From the NCBI RefSeq assembly GCF_018070075.1, contig NZ_JAGPXE010000001.1:310001-374000 (forward strand): DNA of 64,000 nt, given 5' to 3'. Source of the DNA: Saccharopolyspora endophytica (GTDB taxonomy: Bacteria; Actinomycetota; Actinomycetes; Mycobacteriales; Pseudonocardiaceae). Numbering within the stretch: the stretch's first letter is position 1; every line of letters begins with the position of its first letter. Positions 54,120-62,495 of this stretch are shown one piece after another. Under the pieces are notes generated by a model. That model saw nothing but the letters and a program-made list of their open reading frames with translations, made no database searches and was not told the DNA's origin. The position numbers and the translations under genes are program-made.

Positions 54120-55592
54120 ATGCGAGACACGCGAGTGGGCACGGAACGGACTCCGGCACGAGTGGTCGGCGGCTGGATGCTGCGGCACCCCCGCACGATG
54201 GGCAGCACGACGGCGGTGGGAACGGCGGGCGTGACGCTCGGCTATCAGACGGTGCTGTGGGCCGCTGGGATCGCGGTGCTGGCCGGTGCCTCGTGGCGGT
54301 TCCTGGACGCCCCGACCTTCGACCGCTTCGCCGGACGGCTCGTGCGTGCCTGGTGGAGACGATGGGTCATCTACCAGCGTCAGTGGATGCGCGTGGTCGC
54401 CTCCTGCGGACTCGTCACCGCTGACCACCGGGGCGATTCGCTGGTGCCGAAGCTGGTCGCGGTGCGTTCGAACTGGGTGTGGGACTCGCTGCACATCCGC
54501 ATGGCCAAGGGCCAGGAACCCGAAGACTACGGCCAGGCGCTCGACCGTCTGGCGAACTCCTTCAAGGCCCACGCGGCCTCGATGCGCATCCTCCAGCCCG
54601 GCAAGATCGCCCTGGACTTCCAGCGCCGCGAGCCCTTCAACGAGATGGTGATCCCGCTTCCCGCCATGCCGGAATCGGTGGACGCGGTGGACCTGCGCAA
54701 GCTGGAGATCGGCCGGACTGAATTCGGCCGGCCTTTCCAACTCGACCTGGCCAAGCGGGACATCCACGTCCTGTTGGCGGGTGAGACGGGCGCGGGCAAG
54801 GGCTCGTGGCTGTGGGGCATCCAGCGGGCGCTGGCACCGCTGATCCGGGCCGGTCACGTCCGGCTGTGGGTGATCGACCCCAAGGGCGGCATGGAACTCG
54901 GTGGCGGCCGGGAGATGTTCCACCGCTTCGCCGACTCCGACCGCGCTGGACTGGCGTTGATGCGGGAGTACGTCGAGGCCCTGGACGAGCGCAAGTTCGA
55001 GCTCGGTCGTCAGGGCATCCGCAACGCGACCCCGTCCCGGGAAACGCCCCTAGATGTGCTGATCTGCGACGAGCTGGCCGCGATGACCGCCTACACCGAT
55101 CGCGACATCCGGGTGGAGTTCCACCAGCTGCTGTCCAAGGGACTCACGCAGTTCCGCGCGGTGGGTGGCCGGATCATCGCCGCGACGCAGGAACCCACTA
55201 AGGACGTCGTCCCGATGCGCGGACTGTTCCCCACCAAGATCGCGTTGCGGGTCGATGCCGCCTCGTACGTGGACATGTGCCTCGGTGAAGGGATGCGGGA
55301 CCTCGGCGCGTTCGCCGACAAGATCCCCACCTACCTCGCCGGTGTCGCCTACGCCAAGAACGACGGCCGCAAGGAGCCACAGCGCGTACGCGCGGCCTTC
55401 AGCACCGATGACGACATCGCCGAGCTGGTGGCCTTCTGCACCGAGCTCAACAACGTGACCCCGATCCGCAAGGAGATCGAACTTCCGGACGGCACCGTCA
55501 CCAACCCCTACGAAGTCGACTTCGAAGACTTCGAAGACGACGAGGTCGAAGAGATCGAGCACTTCGAAGGCGACGACGAAGAGATCGCCTGA
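54120..55592 (+). CDS. FtsK/SpoIIIE-type conjugative DNA translocase (TraSA/TraB-like)
   Basis: A 490-residue DNA pump. The N-terminal region has hydrophobic stretches (VGTAGVTLGYQTVLWAAGIAV) for membrane anchoring; the motor has Walker A VLLAGETGAGKGSWLWG (near residue 221) and Walker B LDVLICDELAAMTAY, with KGLTQFRAVGGRIIAATQEP as the later ATPase motif. The C-terminus is very acidic (DFEDFEDDEVEEIEHFEG). A single such protein moves double-stranded element DNA between mycelia in actinomycete elements. The ATG at 54120 has GGAAAGGG upstream. Confidence 0.92.
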   Translation: MRDTRVGTERTPARVVGGWMLRHPRTMGSTTAVGTAGVTLGYQTVLWAAGIAVLAGASWRFLDAPTFDRFAGRLVRAWWRRWVIYQRQWMRVVASCGLVTADHRGDSLVPKLVAVRSNWVWDSLHIRMAKGQEPEDYGQALDRLANSFKAHAASMRILQPGKIALDFQRREPFNEMVIPLPAMPESVDAVDLRKLEIGRTEFGRPFQLDLAKRDIHVLLAGETGAGKGSWLWGIQRALAPLIRAGHVRLWVIDPKGGMELGGGREMFHRFADSDRAGLALMREYVEALDERKFELGRQGIRNATPSRETPLDVLICDELAAMTAYTDRDIRVEFHQLLSKGLTQFRAVGGRIIAATQEPTKDVVPMRGLFPTKIALRVDAASYVDMCLGEGMRDLGAFADKIPTYLAGVAYAKNDGRKEPQRVRAAFSTDDDIAELVAFCTELNNVTPIRKEIELPDGTVTNPYEVDFEDFEDDEVEEIEHFEGDDEEIA

Positions 55593-55607
55593 CCAGGAAA
55601 TTCAAGC

Positions 55608-55644
55608 GGCCCGCCCGAGAACTCTTGGCGGAGTCGGGCGGGCC
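55608..55644 (+). terminator. Terminator after the translocase gene
   Basis: GGCCCGCCCGA pairs with TCGGGCGGGCC over a 15-base loop, 16 bp after the stop. Confidence 0.8.
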
Positions 55645-55668
55645 TTACCTCGAATGGAGGCAAGACCC

Positions 55669-56238
55669 ATGCTGGCACGACTCGCTTTGAGTGTCACGAC
55701 GGTGACCACGGTGGCAGCCACCGGCTGCGCGTGGCGATACCGGCAACGGACCCTCACTGACCCGTTAACCGGACTGGCCAACCGGGCCGCACTGGAGACC
55801 GAGTTCCGGCGGCGGCGTCGCTCCGGTCCCGTGGCGGTGGCGATCGGGGACATGAACGGGTTCAAGGCGTTCAACGACACCTACGGTCACCGTTTCGGCG
55901 ACCAGGTCCTCATCGAGGTCGCTCGAGTTCTGGCCCGGGAGACGAACCGCGGTGAACTCCCGGTCCGGCTGCACGGCGATGAGTTCGCCGTCCTGCTGCC
56001 CGGAGTGACCGACCAGGCCACGGCCGAACACCGCGTTCGGCAGCTTCAAGACTCCATCGCCCGGATCACCACCATCGACGGCCAGCCGGTCGAGGTCTCG
56101 ATGGCCCTGGGCGTGATGACGATGCCGGCCGAATCGGCGGACCTGAGCCGCCTGCTCGGTTCGGCTGACGACCGGATGTACGGCGACAAGCACACCTCTC
56201 GATCGAGCACCGAAATTCGGATTCCTCAATCACAGTAA
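55669..56238 (+). CDS. AICE-borne GGDEF-domain protein with HGDEF variant
   Basis: A 189-residue protein: a short hydrophobic start (LALSVTTVTTVAATGCAWRY), then a GGDEF fold beginning TDPLTGLANRAALETEF. The metal-site segment AIGDMNGFKAFNDTYGHRFGD is good (D-x-N), but the signature is VRLHGDEFAVLLPG, with His for the first Gly. Such a change often lowers or abolishes cyclase activity, though some variants remain active. It may feed or sense cyclic di-GMP in the host. GGAGG precedes the ATG at 55669. Confidence 0.85.
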   Translation: MLARLALSVTTVTTVAATGCAWRYRQRTLTDPLTGLANRAALETEFRRRRRSGPVAVAIGDMNGFKAFNDTYGHRFGDQVLIEVARVLARETNRGELPVRLHGDEFAVLLPGVTDQATAEHRVRQLQDSIARITTIDGQPVEVSMALGVMTMPAESADLSRLLGSADDRMYGDKHTSRSSTEIRIPQSQ

Positions 56239-56250
56239 GGAGATTCACGC

Positions 56251-56436
56251 ATGCACATCGTCCACGTTGAACTGTCCGGCAAGGGCGTGTTGATGAGCCT
56301 CGGAGTTCTGGCGTTCGTGCTGGCCGTGCTGGCGCTGGTCTGGCTGGTGTTCAGCCCGGCCGTGTCGATCGGCATCGGCGTCGGCCTAGTGCTGCTCGTG
56401 CGGGGCCTGATCAAGCTGTTCAGCCCGGCGCAGTAG
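56251..56436 (+). CDS. Small membrane protein
   Basis: A 61-residue protein with two close hydrophobic helices (LGVLAFVLAVLALVWLVF and AVSIGIGVGLVLLVRGLI). AAGGAG precedes the ATG, and it lies between the GGDEF and Spd-like genes with short gaps, so all three are probably co-transcribed. It may assist plasmid spread within mycelium, by analogy with small Spd proteins. Confidence 0.7.
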   Translation: MHIVHVELSGKGVLMSLGVLAFVLAVLALVWLVFSPAVSIGIGVGLVLLVRGLIKLFSPAQ

Positions 56437-56449
56437 GGAGGCACAACCG

Positions 56450-57361
56450 ATGGCGCAGCCAGACCAGGACGACGCCGAAGAGGGCAAGACACGGCGGGTC
56501 CGCAAGCTCGGGGATCGGATCTCCGAGGCTCGGCATCTGCGGGGGCTGATCCGCGACCCTGACCTTCAGGCCGTGGAGATGGAGCGCAACGGGCGGCGGA
56601 CCCTCGCCGGGCTGTGGTTCTTCCTGGCGCTGGGGCTGGTGTTCACCACCACGGGTGTGCAGCAGTTCCTCGCCGGGGACTCCACCAGGGATGACCCGCT
56701 GTGGTGGGCGGCCTGGACGGTTGAGCCGATGTTCGCGGGGCTGTTGATCGTGCTGCTGAACTTCGAGGCGAGGATCCTCGCCCACGGGGTTTCACCTGAT
56801 CACCACTGGTGGTCCCGACTCAAGCGCGTCTTGCTGACCTCGACGCTTTTGATGAACGTCATCCCGCAACTGATCCCGCTGCTGCGGGGCCGGTGGGCGG
56901 AGTTCAACGCCGGTTCGGCGGTCGTGCACGCGATCATCCCGGTGATCGTCTACGGCATCGCCGAAGTCATCCCGGTCATTCAGGCCCGGCAACGGCAGGT
57001 CATCTTGGCCGCCTATGCCGCCGCAGACCCACCCAAACCGGAACAACCGGAGACCCCGGAACCGGGTGACGTGCAGGAACGGCCGGAGGTGCCGGAAAGG
57101 CCGGCCACCGAGTCCACCGAACGTCCGCGACCGGTGGAACGACCGGCCATCACCTCGGTCATCGGGAAATCGATGAACCTTCCGGCGGACATCCTCAAGG
57201 CGATTACCGACGTCTGGGAGCGCGCGAAGACCGAGGGCCGGGAGTTCACTCCGGCTGATGTCCGCCAGGTTGTCCGGCTGCCGGAACCGATGGCCGCGCA
57301 GATCGTCGCTGATCTCAACGCCACCGAACGCCCCGTCACCAACGGCCACGCCGCGGCCTGA
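56450..57361 (+). CDS. Spd-like membrane protein of the AICE
   Basis: A 303-residue protein: charged head (EEGKTRRVRKLGDRISEARHL), four hydrophobic segments (LAGLWFFLALGLVFTTTG, WTVEPMFAGLLIVLLNF, LLTSTLLMNVIPQLIPLL, VVHAIIPVIVYGIAEVI), a proline/glutamate linker, and a C-terminal helical domain. The place between tra and rep and the DUF2637-like helices suggest a spread (Spd) protein needed for intramycelial transfer. That assignment is by context. Confidence 0.65.
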   Translation: MAQPDQDDAEEGKTRRVRKLGDRISEARHLRGLIRDPDLQAVEMERNGRRTLAGLWFFLALGLVFTTTGVQQFLAGDSTRDDPLWWAAWTVEPMFAGLLIVLLNFEARILAHGVSPDHHWWSRLKRVLLTSTLLMNVIPQLIPLLRGRWAEFNAGSAVVHAIIPVIVYGIAEVIPVIQARQRQVILAAYAAADPPKPEQPETPEPGDVQERPEVPERPATESTERPRPVERPAITSVIGKSMNLPADILKAITDVWERAKTEGREFTPADVRQVVRLPEPMAAQIVADLNATERPVTNGHAAA

Positions 57362-57476
57362 TGCGACGGCATCGCACAACTGAAGATCGCGAGTTCAACC
57401 CCTGCTCGGCGGGCATCCACCGGGCACGGGACCGACCTCCGTGGGTGCTCCGCCGAGCCCTCTTCTGGGAGGTCAC

Positions 57477-58850
57477 ATGGCATTGCCCGAAGTACCGGCT
57501 GTGGACCGCCTTGCCCGGCGGCTCCAGTCCCCGGACTACCAGCAGTGGCGCTCGATGGTAAAAGCCACAGGCGGATGCGCTCACCCGGTCCGGCTGTCCG
57601 GACACTGGATGCTCACCGACAAGACCACCGGCACGGTGCTGTCCAAGCCTGACGGCACCCCGGCGATGAAGTCCGGGCACCTGTTCGCCCCCTGCGGCAA
57701 TCGCCGCGAGTCCGTCTGCCCAGCGTGCTCGGACCGCTACGCGGCTGATGCGTTCCACCTCGTGCGTGCCGGGATGTCCGGCGGTTCCAAGGGCGTGCCG
57801 GTCAGCGTGGCCGACAAACCGCGGTTGTTCGTCACCCTGACCGCCCCGAGCTTCGGGCCGGTTCACAACCGCCGGACCTCGGCCAACGGCAAGACCATCC
57901 CGTGCCGCTGCGGGCGCTACCACCACGAGCACGACCCGGCCATCGGTCAGCCCATCGACGCTGGCGTCTACGACTACACCGGGCACGTCCTGTGGCAGGC
58001 CCACGCCGGGAAGCTGTGGAACCGCTTCACCATCTACCTCCGGCGGCACATCGCTCGCGCGGCCGGCATCACCGAGAAGCAGCTCAGGGAGCACGCCCGG
58101 CTGTCCTACGCCAAGGTCGCCGAGTTCCAGAAGCGCGGCGTCATCCACTTCCACGCGATGATCCGCATCGACGGCCCCGAAGGAGCCGCTGACGCCGCGC
58201 CCTCGTGGGCCACGGCTGATCTGCTCACCGATGCCGTCCACGCCGCACACACTGCGACCGGCGTCGAAGCTCCCGAGATCGACCCCAGCACGCGGCTGCT
58301 GACCTGGGGCGATCAGATCGACGTCCGGCCGATCCGTGCGGTGGATGCCCACAAGGTCGAAGACGACCAGGGCGCCATCACCGATGACCGGCTGGCCTCC
58401 TACGTCGCCAAGTACGCCACCAAGGGCACCGGCAAGTCCGAGGCCGCCGACCGCCCGATCCGCTCCCGCGAGCACATCGAGCTCCTGGACGCCAGCGAGC
58501 ATCACCGGCAGATCATGCGTACCGCGTGGGACCTCGGGGGCCTGGACGAGCTCGAAGGTCTCAACCTGCGGCGCTGGTGTCACATGCTCGCCTTCCGAGG
58601 GCACTTTCTGTCCAAGTCCCAGCGCTACTCGACGACCTTCAAACAGATCCGGGGCGACCGCCAGACCTGGCGGCTGGAGCAGAACCTCGACGAGATCGGC
58701 GTCACCGCGGATTCCGTGGCTGTGATCAACCACTGGGAAATGACCAGCATCGGCCACCGAGACCCCGAGGAACAGGAACTCGCCCTCGCCATCGCCGACC
58801 GCCAACGCGAAGCCCGAAAACACCGCTACGCCAACGAAAGGAGGGACTAG
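57477..58850 (+). CDS. Rolling-circle replication initiator (RepSA-like)
   Basis: A 457-residue initiator. Cysteines in APCGNRRESVCPACSDRYAADA form a likely zinc finger; PRLFVTLTAPSFGPVHNRR is motif 1; the HUH motif is GVIHFHAMIRID; the catalytic tyrosine is in LASYVAKYATKGTG. It would nick the element's double-strand origin, which in pSAM2 relatives lies near or within rep. I chose the ATG at 57477 because GGGAGG precedes it. xis starts two bases after the stop. Confidence 0.92.
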   Translation: MALPEVPAVDRLARRLQSPDYQQWRSMVKATGGCAHPVRLSGHWMLTDKTTGTVLSKPDGTPAMKSGHLFAPCGNRRESVCPACSDRYAADAFHLVRAGMSGGSKGVPVSVADKPRLFVTLTAPSFGPVHNRRTSANGKTIPCRCGRYHHEHDPAIGQPIDAGVYDYTGHVLWQAHAGKLWNRFTIYLRRHIARAAGITEKQLREHARLSYAKVAEFQKRGVIHFHAMIRIDGPEGAADAAPSWATADLLTDAVHAAHTATGVEAPEIDPSTRLLTWGDQIDVRPIRAVDAHKVEDDQGAITDDRLASYVAKYATKGTGKSEAADRPIRSREHIELLDASEHHRQIMRTAWDLGGLDELEGLNLRRWCHMLAFRGHFLSKSQRYSTTFKQIRGDRQTWRLEQNLDEIGVTADSVAVINHWEMTSIGHRDPEEQELALAIADRQREARKHRYANERRD

Positions 58851-58852
58851 CC

Positions 58853-59032
58853 ATGCGTAGTCTCTGGGGAACGAAGGATGTCGCTGAGTACCTCGGTGTC
58901 CCGCAGCGGACCCTCTACGAATGGCGCGTCAAGGGGTACGGACCTCCGGGGCGTCGAGTCGGGAAGTACGTCCGATACAAGCCTGATGATGTCGAGTCCT
59001 GGTTCGAGTCACAGAGTGAGGTGTTGGTCTGA
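58853..59032 (+). CDS. xis: Excisionase Xis
   Basis: A 59-residue helix-turn-helix protein: WGTKDVAEYLGVPQRTLYEW, then VGKYVRYKPDDVESWFES, the usual excisionase layout. AAAGGAGGG precedes the ATG. Its TGA overlaps the int ATG by one base, so the two are made together. It would direct the integrase toward excision. Confidence 0.92.
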   Translation: MRSLWGTKDVAEYLGVPQRTLYEWRVKGYGPPGRRVGKYVRYKPDDVESWFESQSEVLV

Positions 59033-60189
59033 TGCCACGCCCACCACTGCCGATCGGTACTCATGGCGAGATCTGGACTCGCGAGCTTGAGGGCGGATGG
59101 CTTGCGCTCGTGAAGTTCCGTGACTTCGACGGAGTCACCAGGCCGGTTGAACGGCGGGGCCGGTCAAAGGCGGCTGCGGTTCGATCGCTCAAGGCCGCTC
59201 TCAGTGAGCGAGGCAAGCGACGGCCTGGGGCCGAGATCAGTCCGGACAGCAGGTTCGGTGACGTGGCCAAGAAGTGGCTGAATACCGTCGAGCAGCGTGT
59301 TGACGCCGGTGACCGGTCCCCGACGACTCTTGATCAGTACCGGAGCGTTCTGAACAAGCACGTGATGCCGGCGTTTGCCGAACTCCGGATCGGGTACGAG
59401 GTGACTGTGCCGGTGCTGGAGGCGTTCCTCCAGGCCACGCGCACTCACAAGGGACTCGGGGTGGCTAAGACCGCCAGGTCCGTGCTGTCCGGCGTGCTGG
59501 GACACGCTGTTCGGCACCAGGCGTTGGACCGAAATCCGGTTCGGGAGACATCGCGGCTGGAGGGACGGCGCAAGCGCGGGAATTCCGGGCGGCGGGCGTT
59601 GACCCGAGACGAACGGATCCAGTGGCTTGCCCAGCTGGAGGCAGACGAGAAAGCCACCAGGTGGGATCTTCCGGATCTCTCCAGGTTCATGCTGGCCACG
59701 GGAGTCCGCATCGGTGAGGCTCTGGCGGTGTATTGGGCCGACGTCGACCTCGATGACGGCGTGGTCTGTGTCGACTTCAACGTCGTCAGGGTGAAGGGAA
59801 AGGGCCTGATCAGGAAGTCGACCAAGACCGAGTACGGAGAGCGGACGTTGCCGCTTCCCTCGTGGGCTGTCGAGATGCTGCGCAAGCGGTTCATCGAGGC
59901 GGAGAAGCCGACCGACGGGCCGGTCTTCCCGGACAGCCTCGGAGGCCTGCGGGACCCATCCAACACACGTCGGGTACTGCGGGAGACACGCGGCAGTGCG
60001 GGCTTCGCCTGGGTGACCTCGCACGCGTTCCGCAAGACCGCCGCGACGATCCTGGACGAGGCGGGCCTCACAGCAAGACTGATTGCTGATCAGCTCGGCC
60101 ACTCGCGTCCATCGATGACACAGGATGTCTACATGGGCCGTAAGGCGGTCAGTCGGGAGACTGCGGATGCCATGGAAGACGTCATCTGA
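59032..60189 (+). CDS. int: Site-specific tyrosine integrase
   Basis: A 385-residue tyrosine recombinase. An N-terminal arm-binding domain (VKFRDFDGVTRPVERRGRSK) and a SAM-like core domain (LDQYRSVLNKHVMPAFAELR) precede the catalytic domain, with Arg in ATGVRIGEALAVYWADVD, Lys in the beta-hairpin region, HAFRKTAATILDEAG (H-x-x-R), LGHSRPSMTQDVYMG (G-H ... Y). It integrates the element into tRNA-Lys(TTT). A degraded homolog lies at 47010. Confidence 0.95.
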   Translation: MPRPPLPIGTHGEIWTRELEGGWLALVKFRDFDGVTRPVERRGRSKAAAVRSLKAALSERGKRRPGAEISPDSRFGDVAKKWLNTVEQRVDAGDRSPTTLDQYRSVLNKHVMPAFAELRIGYEVTVPVLEAFLQATRTHKGLGVAKTARSVLSGVLGHAVRHQALDRNPVRETSRLEGRRKRGNSGRRALTRDERIQWLAQLEADEKATRWDLPDLSRFMLATGVRIGEALAVYWADVDLDDGVVCVDFNVVRVKGKGLIRKSTKTEYGERTLPLPSWAVEMLRKRFIEAEKPTDGPVFPDSLGGLRDPSNTRRVLRETRGSAGFAWVTSHAFRKTAATILDEAGLTARLIADQLGHSRPSMTQDVYMGRKAVSRETADAMEDVI

Positions 60190-60204
60190 CGCGAGACATG
60201 CCAG

Positions 60205-60240
60205 CGACCGGCCTCCTCTGTGATCGAGGGGGCCGGTCGT
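60205..60240 (+). terminator. Terminator after int
   Basis: CGACCGGCCTCCTC pairs with GAGGGGGCCGGTCG over a seven-base loop, 15 bp after the int stop. Confidence 0.8.
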
Positions 60241-60330
60241 GTTTATGCCAGCCACTGCCCTTCCGGCGGGCTCGCGAAGGCCGGGGGCTGCGAGTCGTTT
60301 CGGTAGGGTTTAGGTAGGGCGTGATCGTGA

Positions 60331-60362
60331 AAAGAAGAACCCCAGGCCTGTGACCTGGGGTT
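60331..60362 (-). terminator. tRNA-Lys terminator (element-borne copy)
   Basis: On the minus strand AACCCCAGG pairs with CCTGGGGTT, followed by CTTCTTTT. It ends the tRNA transcript. Closely similar hairpins lie left of both other att copies (47204, 42307), so the element carries its own version of the tRNA 3' flank. Confidence 0.8.
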
Positions 60363-60403
60363 TTGGTGGGCCGCCAGGGGATCGAACCCTGAACCCGCGG
60401 ATT
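60363..60403. repeat. attR of the AICE, inside tRNA-Lys
   Basis: Identical over 41 bp to 47232-47272. It covers the CCA end, acceptor strand, T-arm, variable loop and part of the anticodon stem, so integration restores a complete tRNA. Confidence 0.9.
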
Positions 60404-60439
60404 AAAAGTCCGCTGCTCTGCCAGTTGAGCTAACGGCCC
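60364..60439 (-). tRNA. tRNA-Lys (TTT)
   Basis: Read on the minus strand: acceptor GGGCCGT pairs with GCGGCCC (one G-T), the D-arm is TAGCTCAACTGGCAGAGCA, the anticodon arm is GCGGACTTTTAATCCGC with anticodon TTT, the T-arm is CAGGGTTCGATCCCCTG, and CCA is encoded. All stems form. It is the integration site of both AICEs, and its 3' half is supplied by the element. Confidence 0.96.
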
Positions 60440-60575
60440 GCGTGCCCAAGGTTACAAGGTCCGGATGATCTTCGCGGCTCGTGGTAGCGGCAATTCGGAC
60501 CGAAGTCACACCAGGGCATCCCAGGGCCGCGCGGCCGGGCGCTCCGGGTGCGTGGGCTTCCGCCGAACTCGAAGG

Positions 60576-61115
60576 GTGAGCGACATCTTGACCTACCAGC
60601 ACCGACTCGCCGCGCGCGAGGACCTGCCCGCGATCGTGGACATCTACAACTCGGTGATCCCGGAGCGCTCGGCGACCTGCGATCTGGAACCGATCACGGT
60701 CGCGTCCCGGGAGGCGTGGTTCGCGGAGTCCGATCCGAGGCGCCATCCGATCTGGGTCGGCCACGAGCCCGGCAGGCCTGAGGCCGTGACCGGGTACGTG
60801 TCGTTGGAGCCGTTCCTCAACGGGCGCCGGGGCTACGACGTCACCGCCGATCTGGCGCTGTACCTGCATCCCGACCATCGGGGCAGCGGCCAGGGCGCGC
60901 ACCTGCTGAGCCACGCCATCGTGCGGGCGGCCGAACTGGGCTTCCGGGCGATCGCGACCACGATCTTCGCCTCCAACGAGCGGAGCATCCGGCTCTTCCG
61001 GTCCCACGGCTTCCAGGAGTGGGGACGTCTACCGGCCGTGGCCGACCTCGACGGCCGCCTTGAGGACGTCGTCTTCGTGGGAATTCCCCTGGGGACCAAG
61101 ACCGTTCTGGTCTGA
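60576..61115 (+). CDS. GNAT acetyltransferase (phosphinothricin acetyltransferase-like)
   Basis: A 179-residue N-acetyltransferase: AAREDLPAIVDIYNSVIPER at the start, then ADLALYLHPDHRGSGQGAHLLS (the acetyl-CoA loop R-G-x-G-x-G) and TIFASNERSIRLFRSHGFQEWG. The family includes phosphinothricin/methionine sulfoximine acetylases, and the natural substrate is uncertain. The start could be GTG 60576 or TTG 60588; the latter is better spaced from AAGGGTGA. Confidence 0.87.
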   Translation: MSDILTYQHRLAAREDLPAIVDIYNSVIPERSATCDLEPITVASREAWFAESDPRRHPIWVGHEPGRPEAVTGYVSLEPFLNGRRGYDVTADLALYLHPDHRGSGQGAHLLSHAIVRAAELGFRAIATTIFASNERSIRLFRSHGFQEWGRLPAVADLDGRLEDVVFVGIPLGTKTVLV

Positions 61116-61274
61116 ACCGACCGGGCAAGGCCGTTCGGGCCCACACCGCCCACGAACGCTCCACCAGGTTTCCGGGCCGTGGTGGGGGTGTTGACCGGGG
61201 GCTGGGGGTGGAGAAGGGTTCGGAGTGCGGTCTTGGGGGCCGTGTTCGTCAGGGTTGTTGGCAGAAGGAGAGCC

Positions 61275-62456
61275 GTGAGCAGGATCCTCGCGACGCACAC
61301 CGGAAGTCTGATCCGTCCGACCGAACTCCTGTCGTTCCTGTCCGCGAAGGCCCGAGGTGCGGCCGTGGACGAGGACGCCTACCAGCTCCGCCTGTCCGAG
61401 TCCGTCGACGACGTCGTCCGCAAGCAGGTGGAGGCGGGTGTCGACGTCGTCGACGACGGCGAGATGGGCAAGGCCAGCTGGATCACCTACCTCTACGAAC
61501 GGGTCGGCGGCCTGGAATCGCGGCCGGTCGAGCTCGAAGGCCCGAGCATGCTCCCGCCGAGCCGCGACCGGCAGGCGTTCCCGGGCGCTTACGCCGAGCT
61601 CGACGCGCTCGACGAGGCGGCCGTCCGCAAGAGCAGCGCGCAGGAGCAGGCGCCGTCGGCCTGGTACTGCACCGGTCCGCTGCGCTACGACCGGACCGCG
61701 ATCGACCGCGACATCGCGAACGTGGAAGCCGCTGTGGCGCAGCACGAAGGGGTCGAGGCCTTCCTGCCGGTGGTCGCTCCGGCGAGCGCCTACTGGCTGA
61801 CCAACGAGCACTACGACTCCGAGGAGGAGTTCGTCTTCGCGCTCGCCGACGTGCTCAAGCAGGAGTACCGGGCGATCATCGACAGCGGCCTGCTGCTGCA
61901 GGTCGACGACGCGGTGCTGATGCACGAGTGCGACACGATCCTGGCCGGGGGCGGCTCCTACGACGATTACCGGCGCTGGGCGGAGCTGCGCGTGCGGGCC
62001 CTCAACCACGCGCTGGAGGGATTGCCGGAGGAGCGCGTCCGGTATCACGTGTGCTTCGGCAGCTGGCACGGTCCGCACGCGTTCGACCCACCGCTGCGCG
62101 ACGTCATCGACCTGATCCTCCAGGTCAACGCGGGTGCTTACGCGATGGAGCAGGCCAACCCGCGGCACGAGCACGAGTGGCGGGTGTGGGAGGACGTGAA
62201 GCTGCCGGACGGCAAGAAGCTCATCCCGGGCGTGGTCACGCACCACACCAACGTCGTCGAGCACCCGGAGCTGGTGGCGCAGCGGCTGATCCGTCTCGCG
62301 GGTGTCGTCGGGCGGGACAACGTCCTCGCCGGAACGGACTGCGGTTTCGCGCAGGGCGCCTTCGTGAAGCGGGTCCACGAGGAGATCCAGTGGGCGAAGC
62401 TCTCGGCCCTGGCGGAGGGCGCGCGACTGGCCTCGCAGCACCTCTGGAGTCGGTAA
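61275..62456 (+). CDS. MetE C-terminal-like (cobalamin-independent methionine synthase family) protein
   Basis: A 393-residue TIM-barrel protein of the UROD/MetE superfamily. It starts ILATHTGSLIRPTELL, and has VDVVDDGEMGKASWITYLYE, YHVCFGSWHGPHAFDPPL, QANPRHEHEWRVWEDVKLP, PGVVTHHTNVVEHPELVAQR and LAGTDCGFAQGAF. Zinc-site residues (His in CFGSWHGPH and Cys in TDCGF) are visible. It is shorter than true MetE and lacks its N-terminal half; relatives act on other thiol substrates. AGAAGGAG precedes the GTG at 61275. The 159-bp region before it shows no riboswitch that I recognise. Confidence 0.85.
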   Translation: MSRILATHTGSLIRPTELLSFLSAKARGAAVDEDAYQLRLSESVDDVVRKQVEAGVDVVDDGEMGKASWITYLYERVGGLESRPVELEGPSMLPPSRDRQAFPGAYAELDALDEAAVRKSSAQEQAPSAWYCTGPLRYDRTAIDRDIANVEAAVAQHEGVEAFLPVVAPASAYWLTNEHYDSEEEFVFALADVLKQEYRAIIDSGLLLQVDDAVLMHECDTILAGGGSYDDYRRWAELRVRALNHALEGLPEERVRYHVCFGSWHGPHAFDPPLRDVIDLILQVNAGAYAMEQANPRHEHEWRVWEDVKLPDGKKLIPGVVTHHTNVVEHPELVAQRLIRLAGVVGRDNVLAGTDCGFAQGAFVKRVHEEIQWAKLSALAEGARLASQHLWSR

Positions 62457-62495
62457 ATGTCCCTGCGCTGCTTGGTTTTTCGGTAGGATGACCGG

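Larger units (their letters stand above)
47232..60403. mobile_element. Intact pSAM2-like AICE in tRNA-Lys(TTT), element B
   Basis: A 13.2-kb element bounded by 41-bp perfect direct repeats (47232-47272, 60363-60403) that are the 3' end of tRNA-Lys(TTT). It has the full set expected of an actinomycete integrative and conjugative element: int and xis at the right end, a rolling-circle replication protein, an Spd-like protein, an FtsK-type translocase, and a GntR repressor. Cargo includes a pentapeptide-repeat protein, a HAD hydrolase and a GGDEF protein. All key genes look intact, so it may still excise and transfer. Confidence 0.92.

Noticed and set aside
57361-57561. 66-codon frame overlapping the end of the Spd-like gene
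   Set aside because: Its start overlaps the preceding stop (TGATG), but it runs into the rep coding region in another frame and has no recognisable features.
61116-61274. Cobalamin or SAM riboswitch before the MetE-like gene
   Set aside because: I looked for B12-box and SAM-aptamer signatures and found none; the stretch is G-rich without a clear fold.
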